40,772 bases of DNA from NCBI RefSeq assembly GCF_913775355.1, contig NZ_CAJYIU010000163.1, positions 1 through 40,772 of the forward strand. The letters run 5' to 3'. The position numbers and the translations under genes were made by a program. The notes under the pieces were generated by a model. It saw only the letters and a program-made list of their open reading frames with translations, was not told the origin of the DNA and did not search any database. The stretch is from an uncultured Aureimonas sp. (GTDB lineage: Bacteria > Pseudomonadota > Alphaproteobacteria > Rhizobiales > Rhizobiaceae). The first letter of the stretch is position 1; each line of letters begins with the position of its first letter. Below are positions 1 to 9,564 of this stretch, piece after piece.

Positions 1-80
1 TCATGGCCGTCGCGCAGGAGTTGCAGGATGCAGTGGCTACCGAGGAACCCGGTGCCGCCGGTGACGAGAACTGTGCTCAT
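1..80 (-). CDS. Extended SDR / NAD-dependent epimerase-dehydratase, N-terminus only (runs off window)
   Basis: Minus-strand translation from the CAT at 78-80: MSTVLVTGGTGFLGSHCILQLLRDGH, a Rossmann TGGTGFLGSH motif. Not in the ORF track because it is truncated. Confidence 0.8.
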   Translation of the reverse strand, partial: MSTVLVTGGTGFLGSHCILQLLRDGH

Positions 81-280
81 GGGATCTCCTTCGAGGCGAA
101 GAAATCCGGTAAGATGACGGAGATCAACCAGGATGGATTCTTGGACCTAGCTGTCTGGTAGCGGAACGTTGTTGCAACCCGTTATGAGAAGACCACCGCA
201 GGCGTCCTCTGCCTCGCCGCAGCCCTCGACTGAATCAGACGCTAACAGACTCTGGCACGATGCAGATGAAATCTGCCGTC

Positions 281-973
281 TCATCTGGGACGATAGCCGC
301 AGAGAAATACCACGACACGTTCGTGCGTGATGGATCGGTCGGACTCGGTGATGTGATGAGGCTCGAGACCGAAGCTCGCCGCCCTCATCCGCTCCGTGAC
401 AACGAAAGCCAGGAACTGGTCCACGACGGTCTGAGGTTCGGCCGCACGAAGTTCCCCACGTCGCTGCGCCTCGGCTACGACGGGGACGATCAGATCGGCC
501 ACCGAGCGCCGCGCCTCCTCGTAGGTCTTCATCAAGTTGGGAAACTTCGGGATCATCGAGACCATCAGTCGGTCGAGAGCCACGATGTCCTCCCGGATGG
601 CGGAGCCGATGAGGTCGAGCGCGATCCGGTTCAGGTAGGCCTCGATGTCCTCACCGTCGTTCCTCACGATCCTCGGCCGGGCCTCAGACAGGAATTCGCC
701 GAGGACGCTGCCGACCGTGGCGCGGAAGAGACCGTCCTTTTCACCGAAGCGGGCGTAGAGCGTCTTCTTCGACATTTTCCCGATGGCGCAGATTTCGTCG
801 ATGCTGGTCTCCTCGAACCCCTTTTCGACGAAGAGGCGGCGCGCGATCGACAGGATGAGGTCGGTCAGCTGTTGCGCTTCCTCGGGCGATGGTCTGCCAC
901 GCGTCCGGGAGGCCATCAGGCAGGGTCGGTTCGGCCCGGTATTCGGAAGCGGACGTTTCTCAGGGTGCTTCAT
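281..973 (-). CDS. TetR/AcrR family transcriptional regulator
   Basis: N-terminal HTH: ILSIARRLFVEKGFEETSIDEICAIGKMSKKTLYARFGEKDGLFRA; divergent from an efflux operon. Confidence 0.92.
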   Translation of the reverse strand: MKHPEKRPLPNTGPNRPCLMASRTRGRPSPEEAQQLTDLILSIARRLFVEKGFEETSIDEICAIGKMSKKTLYARFGEKDGLFRATVGSVLGEFLSEARPRIVRNDGEDIEAYLNRIALDLIGSAIREDIVALDRLMVSMIPKFPNLMKTYEEARRSVADLIVPVVAEAQRRGELRAAEPQTVVDQFLAFVVTERMRAASFGLEPHHITESDRSITHERVVVFLCGYRPR

Positions 974-1093
974 TCACAGTCATCGCGCATGTCAAGATCG
1001 GCGTTCCCGCTCTACCACAGGCGGGCGCGCTACACCGCTCGAAACGAAATAGCGGCATTAGTCGGGACAGGTGTCGGTCGCTAGCTCAAGGAG

Positions 1094-1137
1094 CAGACTT
1101 AATCAATGATACGATTCGGTATCATTCATCAAGTCTG
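1094..1137. promoter_or_regulatory. Extended interrupted palindrome, likely TetR operator
   Basis: CAGACTT-N4-AATGATAC-N6-GTATCATT-N4-AAGTCTG; inner and outer arms share the centre at 1115.5. Lies between the divergent TetR gene and the RND operon. Confidence 0.7.
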
Positions 1138-1357
1138 ACTTAGAAGCCCCTCCACCGAAGCGCGAGCATTCTCGCACAGTCTTGTCATGCAGCCTGCTTT
1201 CAAGAGTTGCGAAATCAGGATTGAAAAGGAACGGCATCGCGTCATATAGGCGGCCACGGATTGCTGCGGAGCGCGTCCGTAGGAGCTAGCGCACGGCAGG
1301 CGCGGCGCCAGGTATGCAAGCGTTCCGTCGGTGCAATGCCTCAAGGGCCGCGTTCAC

Positions 1358-2470
1358 ATGGTCAGGTCTACCCGATGGGTCCACGGCTGCCGCCCGGCAA
1401 GAGCGGGCGCGGTGCTGTCGATCCTCCTTTTGCTGTCCGCCTGCGGCGAGCAACCGCCCCCGCCCGAGCAGAAGCCGGAGCGCGTCGCGGTCGACGTCGT
1501 AGCCTTCGAGCCGATCGCGCCGGACCTGTCCCTGACCGGTACCGTCGCCGCGCGGGTGGAGAGTCAGTTGTCCTTCCAGATCGACGGCCGCGTCGCGGAG
1601 CGCTTCGTGGACGTCAGCGATCGCGTCAAGGCGGGCGACCTCCTCGCACGCCTTGACCCCGCGAGCCAGCAGGCGGACGTCGATGCGGCGCAGGCGAGCG
1701 TCGCAGCGGCCGAGGCGACGTTAGAACAGGCGCGCATCAACTTCGATCGCCAGGACCAGCTGCTGCGGAGCGGCGTGACGACGCGCGGCAACTTCGAGAA
1801 CGCGCGCAAGGACCTGCGGGACGCGCAAGGCAATCTCGACAGCGCGAAAGCAAGTCTGGCCAACGCGCGGGAGCAGTTGACCTTTACCGAGCTGCGGGCC
1901 GACGCGGACGGCGTCATCACGGAAAGACGCACGGAAACCGGACAGGTCGCCGCCGCGGCCCAGCCGGTCTTCACCCTGGCGCACGAGGGCGAGCGCGAGG
2001 CGGTGTTCGACGTCTATGAATCCCTCCTTATCGAAGACCCGTCGCCGTCGGGCGAACTGACCGTGCGCCTCGTCGGCGACCCTTCGGTCGAGGCGCGGGC
2101 GAAGGTCCGCGAGATCTCGCCGACCTTCGACAGCCGCACGGGAACGGTGCGGGTCCGCGTGACCCTGATCGCCCCGCCAGAGCGCATGGGGCTTGGAAGC
2201 GCCGTCGTCGGCGTCGCGCAGGGACAGGAGAAGCGCCTGGCGAGGCTGTCCTGGCGCGCCCTGTCGGCCGGCACCAGGGGAGCCGCGGTCTGGGTCATCG
2301 ACGAGGCGACGAAAGCCGTCTCGCTTCGCCCGATCGAGGTCGACAGCTACCGGACCGGCTACATTCTCGTCTCCGGCGGGCTGAAGGCGGGCGACAAGGT
2401 AGTGACTGCCGGGTCCCAACTCCTGCGCGAAGGGCAGGTCGTGGAGATCGCACAGGACGTGCCGGCATGA
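1358..2470 (+). CDS. RND efflux periplasmic adaptor (MFP/HlyD family), lipoprotein, adaptor 1
   Basis: Lipobox LLLLSAC; barrel-sandwich plus coiled-coil MFP pattern (GRVAERFVDVSDRVKAGDLLARLDP...ELRADADGVI). ORF opens at GTG 1331; ATG 1358 is an alternative start. Confidence 0.9.
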   Translation: MVRSTRWVHGCRPARAGAVLSILLLLSACGEQPPPPEQKPERVAVDVVAFEPIAPDLSLTGTVAARVESQLSFQIDGRVAERFVDVSDRVKAGDLLARLDPASQQADVDAAQASVAAAEATLEQARINFDRQDQLLRSGVTTRGNFENARKDLRDAQGNLDSAKASLANAREQLTFTELRADADGVITERRTETGQVAAAAQPVFTLAHEGEREAVFDVYESLLIEDPSPSGELTVRLVGDPSVEARAKVREISPTFDSRTGTVRVRVTLIAPPERMGLGSAVVGVAQGQEKRLARLSWRALSAGTRGAAVWVIDEATKAVSLRPIEVDSYRTGYILVSGGLKAGDKVVTAGSQLLREGQVVEIAQDVPA

Positions 2471-3546
2471 GGATGGTGCTCCGCCTGTTCGCTGTGGTCG
2501 CGCTCCTCGGGCTCGCTGGATGCGGCGACGACGAGGCGAGCGAAGCCGCACCGCCGGTCCGGCCGGTGCTCTCGACGGTGGCCGAGGTCTCGCCTCTTCC
2601 CGAGCCGACCTTCGCCGGCTCGGTCCAGCCACGCTATTCGCGAGACCTCGGGTTCCGCGTCGCCGGGCGGGTACTCAGCCGCAACGTCGATGTCGGCGAC
2701 ACGGTCGAGGCGGGGCAGTTGCTCGCCTCGCTCGACCCGCAGGCGCAGGCGCTGGCCGTCCGATCGCTGCAGGGAGAACTCGCCGCCGCCCAGGCCCAGG
2801 AGGAGAACGCGCGCCTCGCGCGCGACCGCCAAGCGGCCCTCGTCCAGCGCAACGCCAGTCCCCAGGCCCAGCTCGACAGCGCCGAGCAGCAACTGGCCAG
2901 CGCGCGCTCGGCGGTCGCCAGCCGCGTCTCCGAACTCGACAAGGCGAAGCAGGAGCTCGGCTACACACGCCTTCTGTCCGAGACCGACGGGATCGTCACG
3001 GCCGTCGGCATCGAGGTCGGACAGGTCGCCGCCGTCGGGCAGGTCGCCGTGACGGTTGCCCAGACCGACGTTCGCGAGGCGGCGGTCGACGTCAGCGATG
3101 AAGAGGTCGATGCGCTCGCGCCCCGGCAGGCATTCCTCGTCTCGCTGCAGATCGATCCTTCGCGCGTCACGAGCGGGCGGGTGCGCGAGATCGCACCGCG
3201 CTCCGACAGCGCGACGCGCACCCGGCGCGTCCTAATCACGCTCGACGACCCGCCGCCGGCCTTCCGCGTCGGCACGACTGTCGACGCGCGGCGCGACACG
3301 GGCTCGGAAGGCGAGATCCGCCTGCCCGACACGGCGCTCCTGCGGACGGGCGCGGAAGCCTCCGTCTGGGTGGTGGACGAGGCCGCCGGCCGCGTCGCCC
3401 GGCGCGCCGTCACCTTCGAGGCCAGCGGCCGCGGCGAGGTGCGGATCACCTCGGGCATCGAGGCGGGCATGCGCATCGTTACGGCGGGCGTCAACTCGCT
3501 GAAGGAAGGCCAGGCCGTGAAGGTCGAACAGGAGCTCGTGCGTTGA
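2467..3546 (+). CDS. RND efflux periplasmic adaptor (MFP/HlyD family), lipoprotein, adaptor 2
   Basis: Lipobox LLGLAGC; FRVAGRVLSRNVDVGDTVEAGQLLASLDPQ; overlaps the upstream gene by ATGA. Confidence 0.92.
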   Translation: MRMVLRLFAVVALLGLAGCGDDEASEAAPPVRPVLSTVAEVSPLPEPTFAGSVQPRYSRDLGFRVAGRVLSRNVDVGDTVEAGQLLASLDPQAQALAVRSLQGELAAAQAQEENARLARDRQAALVQRNASPQAQLDSAEQQLASARSAVASRVSELDKAKQELGYTRLLSETDGIVTAVGIEVGQVAAVGQVAVTVAQTDVREAAVDVSDEEVDALAPRQAFLVSLQIDPSRVTSGRVREIAPRSDSATRTRRVLITLDDPPPAFRVGTTVDARRDTGSEGEIRLPDTALLRTGAEASVWVVDEAAGRVARRAVTFEASGRGEVRITSGIEAGMRIVTAGVNSLKEGQAVKVEQELVR

Positions 3547-6500
3547 AGCGGTTCAACCTGTCGGAATGGGCGCTGCACCATCGTTCGCTGGTCTGGTACT
3601 TCATGATCGTCTTCGCCGTGGCGGGAGGGCTTTCCTACATCAACCTCGGCCGCGAGGAGGATCCCAACTTCACCATCAAGACCATGATCATCCAGGCGAA
3701 CTGGCCGGGTGCCACGCTGGAGGACACGGTCAACCAGATCACCGAGCGGATCGAGAAGAAGCTCGAGGAGCTTCCGCAGATCGACTATACCAAGAGCCTC
3801 ACCTCGCCTGGCTCGACAACGGTCTATCTCTACCTCCTCGACACGACGCCGGCCAAGGACGTCGCCCAGCAGTGGGTGCGAGCGCGCAACCTCATCCGCG
3901 ACATCCAGTCCGAGATGCCTTCAGGCGTTCAGGGTCCCTTCTTCAACGACGACTTCGGCGACGTCTACGGCAACATCTATGCCCTGACGGCGGACGGCGT
4001 CTCCCAGCGCCAGTTGCGCGACTACGCCGAGGCGGCCCGCGACAAGATCCTCGGCGTGCCCAATGTCGGCAAAGTCAACCTGATCGGTGCGCAGGACGAG
4101 GTGATCTATCTGGAGTTCTCCGTCCGCGAGATCGCCGCCCTCGGCCTCAGCCAGCAGACCATCATCGATGCGCTGGCGGCCCAGAACGCGGTGGTCCCGT
4201 CAGGGACGATCGATGCCGACGGCGAGCGCATCACGGTGCGCGTCAACGGGCAGTTCGCCTCCGAGGACAGCCTGCGCAACGTCAATCTCTGGATCAACGA
4301 CCGCTTCTTCCGCCTGTCAGACGTAGCGCGGATCGTGCGGACGTACCAGGATCCCCCGCAGGCCCTGTTCCGCTACAAGGGCGAGCCAGCGCTCGGGCTC
4401 GCGATCGGTATGAAGGCCGGCGCGAACCTCCTCGAGTTCGGCGAAGCCCTGACCACCGAGATGAAGGCCGTCGAGGCGCAACTGCCGATCGGCGTCGGCC
4501 TGCATCTCGTCTCCGATCAGCCGCATGTGGTGGAGGAAGCGGTCGGCGGCTTCACGACGGCGCTCGTCGAGGCGATCGTCATCGTGCTCGCCGTGTCGTT
4601 CGTCAGCCTCGGCCTGCGCGCCGGCTTCATCGTCACGCTCGCCATTCCCCTGACCCTCGCCATCACCTTCATGGTGATGGAGTATTCCGGTGTCTCGCTG
4701 CAGCGCATCTCCCTCGGCGCCCTGATCATCGCGCTCGGCCTTCTTGTCGACGACGCGATGATCGCAATCGAGATGATGGTGGCACGGCTGGAGGTCGGCG
4801 ACGACCTGCACAAGGCGGCGACCTACATCTACACCTCGACCGCCTTCCCCATGCTGACGGGAACGCTGGTCACGGTCGCCAGCTTCATGCCGGTCGGCCT
4901 CAACAGCAGCGCTGCGGGCGAGTTCACCTTCACCCTGTTCGTCGTGATCGCGGTCTCCCTGATCGTCTCCTGGCTCGTGGCCGTGATCTTCATGCCGATC
5001 CTCGGCGTGACCTTCATGCCGAAGTCGATGAAGAAGCACTCGGAGAAGAAGGGGCTGTTCGGCCGATCCTTCTCGGCGATCCTGCGTCTTTGCGTGCGCT
5101 TCAAGTGGCTCACCATCCTGGCGACCGTCGGGCTCTTCGCCCTTGCGATCTTCGGTATGGGCTTTGTCCAGCAGCAGTTCTTTCCGACCTCGGACCGGCC
5201 CGAGGTGATCGTCGACTGGACGGCGGCGCAGAACACCTCGATCGACGAGACGCGAGCCCAGATGGATCGCTTCGAGACGAACCTGCGCGATGATCCGGAC
5301 ATCACCTACTGGTCGTCCTATGTCGGACAGGGCGCCGTTCGCTTCGTGCTGTCGTTCGACGTGCAGCCGGCCAGTCCGAACTACGGCCAGATCGTCATCA
5401 TGACGACGGACGTGGAGGCGCGCGACCGCGTGATCGCGAAGCTGCGCGACATCGGCGAGCGCGACTTCCTCGGGACCGATGTCTTCGTCCACACGATGGA
5501 TCTCGGGCCGCCCGTCGGCCGGCCGATCCAGTATCGTGTCAGCGGTCCCGACCTTCAGGTCGTGCGCGGCATTGCGCAGCGCGTCGCCGGGGCCGTCGGC
5601 GCCAACCCGAACATGGGCCGCGTGACGCTGGACTGGAACGAGCCCGCCCGCGTCGTCAAGGTGAACGTCCTCCAGGACAAGGCACGCCAGCTCGGCATAT
5701 CCTCGCAGGACATCGCCTCGGCGCTCGGGAACGTCGTCGGTGGGACGACGGCAACCCAGATCCGCGACGGGATCTATCTCGTCGACGTCATCAGCCGGGC
5801 CCGCGACGAAGAACGCAGCTCGATCGAGACCCTGCGCAACCTCCAGCTGAACACCCAGGACGGGCGCGTCATTCCGCTCGCCGCCGTCGCGACCCTCGAC
5901 CATGAGATGGAGCAGCCCTTCATCTGGCGCCGCGACCGCGTACCGACGATCACGGTGAAGGCGACCGTGAGCTCGAAGGCGCAGCCGGCGACGATCGACG
6001 AGGAGCTGGCGCCCGAGATCGAGGCGCTTCGGGCGGAGCTTCCGCCGTCTTACGCGATCGCCGTCGGCGGCGCGGTCGAGGAAAGCGCCAAGGGACAGGG
6101 CCCGATCGCCGGCGTCCTGCCGCTGATGCTCCTGACGATGACGACGATCCTGATGTTCCAGCTGCAGAGCTTCCAGCGCCTCTTCCTGGTCGTCGCCGTG
6201 GCACCGCTCGGCCTGATCGGCGTCGTGGCGGCGCTGGTTCCCTCGGGAGCGCCCCTCGGCTTCGTCGCCATCCTCGGGGTCCTCGCGCTGATCGGCATCC
6301 TCATCCGAAACTCGGTGATCCTGATCGTGCAGATCGAGGATCACATCCGCGAGGGGTGGGGCCGCTGGGACGCGGTGCTGGACGCCACGGAACACCGGAT
6401 GCGGCCGATCATGCTCACCGCGGCGGCCGCCTCGCTCGCCCTCATCCCGATCTCGCGCGAGATCTTCTGGGGACCGATGGCCTTCGCCATGATGGGCGGG

Positions 6501-6665
6501 ATCATCGTGGGAACCGTCCTCACGCTCCTGTTCCTGCCCGCGCTCTACGTCGCCTGGTTCCGCATCAAGCCGAGCGAGACGGGCCAGCCGGACCATCACG
6601 GCCCGGCGTCCGACGAGCCGTTCAAGGCGGACGGGAGCGGCAAGGCCGGCACGGCGATGGCCTAG
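3543..6665 (+). CDS. RND efflux transporter permease subunit
   Basis: 1040 aa, AcrB/HAE1-like: N-terminal WALHHRSLVWYFMIVFAVAGGLSYINLGREEDPNFTIKTMII, TM4 region GLLVDDAMIAIEMM; overlaps the upstream gene by 4 nt. Confidence 0.96.
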   Translation: MKRFNLSEWALHHRSLVWYFMIVFAVAGGLSYINLGREEDPNFTIKTMIIQANWPGATLEDTVNQITERIEKKLEELPQIDYTKSLTSPGSTTVYLYLLDTTPAKDVAQQWVRARNLIRDIQSEMPSGVQGPFFNDDFGDVYGNIYALTADGVSQRQLRDYAEAARDKILGVPNVGKVNLIGAQDEVIYLEFSVREIAALGLSQQTIIDALAAQNAVVPSGTIDADGERITVRVNGQFASEDSLRNVNLWINDRFFRLSDVARIVRTYQDPPQALFRYKGEPALGLAIGMKAGANLLEFGEALTTEMKAVEAQLPIGVGLHLVSDQPHVVEEAVGGFTTALVEAIVIVLAVSFVSLGLRAGFIVTLAIPLTLAITFMVMEYSGVSLQRISLGALIIALGLLVDDAMIAIEMMVARLEVGDDLHKAATYIYTSTAFPMLTGTLVTVASFMPVGLNSSAAGEFTFTLFVVIAVSLIVSWLVAVIFMPILGVTFMPKSMKKHSEKKGLFGRSFSAILRLCVRFKWLTILATVGLFALAIFGMGFVQQQFFPTSDRPEVIVDWTAAQNTSIDETRAQMDRFETNLRDDPDITYWSSYVGQGAVRFVLSFDVQPASPNYGQIVIMTTDVEARDRVIAKLRDIGERDFLGTDVFVHTMDLGPPVGRPIQYRVSGPDLQVVRGIAQRVAGAVGANPNMGRVTLDWNEPARVVKVNVLQDKARQLGISSQDIASALGNVVGGTTATQIRDGIYLVDVISRARDEERSSIETLRNLQLNTQDGRVIPLAAVATLDHEMEQPFIWRRDRVPTITVKATVSSKAQPATIDEELAPEIEALRAELPPSYAIAVGGAVEESAKGQGPIAGVLPLMLLTMTTILMFQLQSFQRLFLVVAVAPLGLIGVVAALVPSGAPLGFVAILGVLALIGILIRNSVILIVQIEDHIREGWGRWDAVLDATEHRMRPIMLTAAAASLALIPISREIFWGPMAFAMMGGIIVGTVLTLLFLPALYVAWFRIKPSETGQPDHHGPASDEPFKADGSGKAGTAMA

Positions 6666-6753
6666 CCGCCGCGACCGTTACCGCCATCGCCGGGAGACGC
6701 CGCAAGCCTGAACGGGCGCGCAGACATCCGCCTCACCGCAGGGAAAAGCCCAA

Positions 6754-8031
6754 TTGAACCGAGACCATCACCTCGTCATCGTCGGCGGCGGCGTCGCCGG
6801 CCTCGACATCGCCAGCCGTATTGGCGGCCGGGACGCTCTGCGCGTCACGCTGATCGATCGCGAACCGGCCCATATCTGGAAGCCCATGCTGCACACGATC
6901 GCGGCCGGCACTCAGTCCTCCTCGTTCCAGCAGACCTCTTTTGTCGGGCAGGCCCGCGAAAGGGGTTTCGCCTATCAGCCCGGCGAGGCGATCGGCATCG
7001 ACCGCAAGCAACGGGAGGTTCGGCTGGGGCCGATCGTCGCGGACGGGCGGGACATCGTCCCGGCGCGCAGCGTCAGCTACGATACGCTCGTCCTTGCGGT
7101 CGGAAGCGAGGCCAACGATTTCGGCACCCCAGGAGCCGGCCGTCACTGCCTGACCATCAATTCGCGCGGTCAGGCCATCGCCTTCAACGACCGGATGAGG
7201 ATCGAACTCCTCCACGCCCTGGCACAGGACCGGACGTTCGGGGTCGCGATCGTCGGCGGCGGGGCCACCGGGGTGGAACTGGCGGCCGAGATCGTGCAGC
7301 TTGCCGAGATCGTGCAGGGTTACGGGATCAGCGGCCTCAGGGAGCGGGTCCGCATTTCGTTGATCGACACGGGCGACCGGCTTCTTCGCGCCTTCCCCGA
7401 GCGGATCTCGCATGCCGTCGCGGCGCGCCTGCGCGAGATGGGCGTCGAAGTGAACCTCAGTGTAAAGGTTGTTTCAGTCGACGAGGAGGCGTTCAACCTC
7501 TCCGACGGCAAGATTGTGCGCGCCGAAATGAAGGTCTGGGCGGCAGGCGTGCGGGCTCCCGGTCTCCTGTCCACGATCGAGGGGATCCAGTTGAGCAAGC
7601 TCGGCCAAATCGTCGTCGGGGACGATCTGAGATCGGTCGACGACCGTTCGATCGTCGGCGTCGGCGACTGCGCCAGCCCCCGTTTCGCGGACGCCTCGAT
7701 TCTGGTCCCGACCACGGCGCAGGCGGCCTCGCAGGAGGCTGACTACCTTGTCCGTCATCTGCCGACCCTGATCGCGGGCGGCACCGCTCCCGCCTTTCAG
7801 TACCGCGACTTCGGCTCACTCGTGTCGCTCGGGGGCTACGACGCCTACGGAACGCTCGGTCGCATCGGCCTGTTCGGAGGCGGATTTCTGAAGGGGCGTG
7901 TCGCGCAACTCGGGCATGCGCTGCTTTACCGCCGCCATCAGGCTCGGCTGCACGGGATGGGCCGGGGCAGCCTTCTCTGGCTTGCGGACGTCCTGAACGC
8001 GCGGGTTAGACCGCGGGCGCGCTTGTCATGA
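6754..8031 (+). CDS. NADH dehydrogenase type II-like FAD-dependent oxidoreductase
   Basis: Two dinucleotide-binding motifs (VIVGGGVAGLDIA; VAIVGGGATGVELAAEI), WAAGVRAP and VGDCA motifs; TTG start. Confidence 0.9.
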   Translation: MNRDHHLVIVGGGVAGLDIASRIGGRDALRVTLIDREPAHIWKPMLHTIAAGTQSSSFQQTSFVGQARERGFAYQPGEAIGIDRKQREVRLGPIVADGRDIVPARSVSYDTLVLAVGSEANDFGTPGAGRHCLTINSRGQAIAFNDRMRIELLHALAQDRTFGVAIVGGGATGVELAAEIVQLAEIVQGYGISGLRERVRISLIDTGDRLLRAFPERISHAVAARLREMGVEVNLSVKVVSVDEEAFNLSDGKIVRAEMKVWAAGVRAPGLLSTIEGIQLSKLGQIVVGDDLRSVDDRSIVGVGDCASPRFADASILVPTTAQAASQEADYLVRHLPTLIAGGTAPAFQYRDFGSLVSLGGYDAYGTLGRIGLFGGGFLKGRVAQLGHALLYRRHQARLHGMGRGSLLWLADVLNARVRPRARLS

Positions 8032-8348
8032 GCGAAGACGCCGAATTACCCGCCGCGAAACAGCCTTCCGCAACATCGCAAGGACCAAGAGATGAAACAG
8101 CGAATGCTGGTCTCTCCTCTGAGCAGTGCCGCGCCGCTCGCGGACTGCTGGACTGGTCGGTCCAGAAGCTGGCACGACACGCCGGCGTTCCTGTCGACTG
8201 CGTGCGTATTTTCGAACGTCGTCGGAATGAAGGGGATGCCGATACGGTTGAACTGATTCGTCACGCGCTTGAGCTCGGCGGGATCGAATTCATTCCCGAG
8301 GATAAAAAGGGAGCGGGTGCAAGACTACGAAAGCCATCGGCCAAGTAA
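8028..8348 (+). CDS. Small XRE-like helix-turn-helix protein
   Basis: CRAARGLLDWSVQKLARHAGVPVDCVRIFERR...IRHALELGGIEFIPED; ATGA overlap with the upstream gene. Confidence 0.75.
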   Translation: MSEDAELPAAKQPSATSQGPRDETANAGLSSEQCRAARGLLDWSVQKLARHAGVPVDCVRIFERRRNEGDADTVELIRHALELGGIEFIPEDKKGAGARLRKPSAK

Positions 8349-8381
8349 TTTATTCGCATCCACCCCTTCTTTCACCAATTC

Positions 8382-8419
8382 GATGAATACTGAAACAAAA
8401 TCAATATTCATCAGTATTC
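8382..8419. repeat. Interleaved inverted repeats in AT-rich intergenic DNA
   Basis: GATGAATA (8382-8389)/TATTCATC (8405-8412) and GAATACT (8385-8391)/AGTATTC (8413-8419). Confidence 0.6.
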
Positions 8420-8737
8420 TGAATATCCTTGAAATTCCCTCATGCATGCGTTCGCGCCATGCCTACAAGATCGACTCAAGTTGAATTGACGTTTTGAATG
8501 ATGCTACCTGAATAACCATGCCACAATCCGTGGATTTGCGATGATCGGGTGTTCTAGCAGATCTTCTACACCGTGGGAGCTACGGCCCTCGGCTTTGAGA
8601 ATGGAGGGGCAACACAACCTGTTGCGTCCGCGTGTCTGTCGACGGCCTCGTCACTGAAGCGCTGAGCGCTGCAGTCGCTCGCAGGTCTGGAGGGCCTCTC
8701 CTACCAAGACCTGTATGTGTCCAACAACGATTGCGCG

Positions 8738-9433
8738 TCATCGAAAGGAATTCAGGTAGAAGGACACATAGGCTTCGATCTCTTTGCGATCGACGTCGGT
8801 CAGTTCCAGACCGGCCAAACCGAAGCTGGCCTGACGCAGGCGCGGCGCGATGGCCCCGTCGGCGAACCAGCGCGCCGCACGTCTGACGTCCTCGACCGGA
8901 AGATCACCGCGCTCGCGCGCGGCCGAGAGAAGATCCGCCACGCTGTCGTAAACGGCATCGATCATGGCGCCGAGGATCTGCGAGACGTTCGGAAACTCCT
9001 TGACGACCGACAGGAACAGACGCTCGAACGCCAGCATGTCGGTTCGAAGCGTCTGCTTGAGGAACCGACAGGCGCATTCGATCAATGCGTCCCGCAACGG
9101 CATCGCCAACAGATCGGAGTCGAGCCTCCGACGCTCGTTGAGGAAGTCTTCGGTGAAACTTCGAACCACCTCCTCCAGCAGCGACGCCTTGTTGTCGAAG
9201 CGCTTGTAGAAGGTCTGATTGGAAATCGACGCAAGCTCGATGACGTCATCGATGGCTGTGGCGTCGTATCCGACCTCAAGAAACCGAGATTGCGCAACCG
9301 CGACGATGTGTCGCGTCAGTTCGAGCGTCTCCTCCTGGGACGGGCGTCCGCGGCGGCGCGGCGCGGTATGGGTCTGTATTGTCAATCGCTTGCGGCTCTT
9401 TCCAGAACGAATCACGCCTTCGCGCTTCCTCAA
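8738..9433 (-). CDS. TetR/AcrR family transcriptional regulator
   Basis: RGRPSQEETLELTRHIVAVAQSRFLEVGYDATAIDDVIELASISNQTFYKRFDNKASLLEEV HTH. Confidence 0.92.
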   Translation of the reverse strand: MRKREGVIRSGKSRKRLTIQTHTAPRRRGRPSQEETLELTRHIVAVAQSRFLEVGYDATAIDDVIELASISNQTFYKRFDNKASLLEEVVRSFTEDFLNERRRLDSDLLAMPLRDALIECACRFLKQTLRTDMLAFERLFLSVVKEFPNVSQILGAMIDAVYDSVADLLSAARERGDLPVEDVRRAARWFADGAIAPRLRQASFGLAGLELTDVDRKEIEAYVSFYLNSFR

Positions 9434-9564
9434 GACAGATTCGCCACGACATTGGGGCGCTCTCTTGAAAAAGAACCGAACGGTCTATTTATCCGCGCAG
9501 CGTCTCGCCTCGGGACCCGTCGATCACACTCAGTGCGTTCGATACCTCTCAATCGGAGAAACTT

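Noticed and set aside
4317-6599. 760-aa minus-strand ORF antisense to the RND permease
   Set aside because: Shadow ORF: highly charged, D/R/H-rich composition with no recognisable domain, opposite a well-conserved RND gene in GC-rich DNA.
8632-8886. 84-aa plus-strand ORF upstream of and over the second TetR gene
   Set aside because: Overlaps the 3' end of the TetR gene on the opposite strand and has no recognisable domain.
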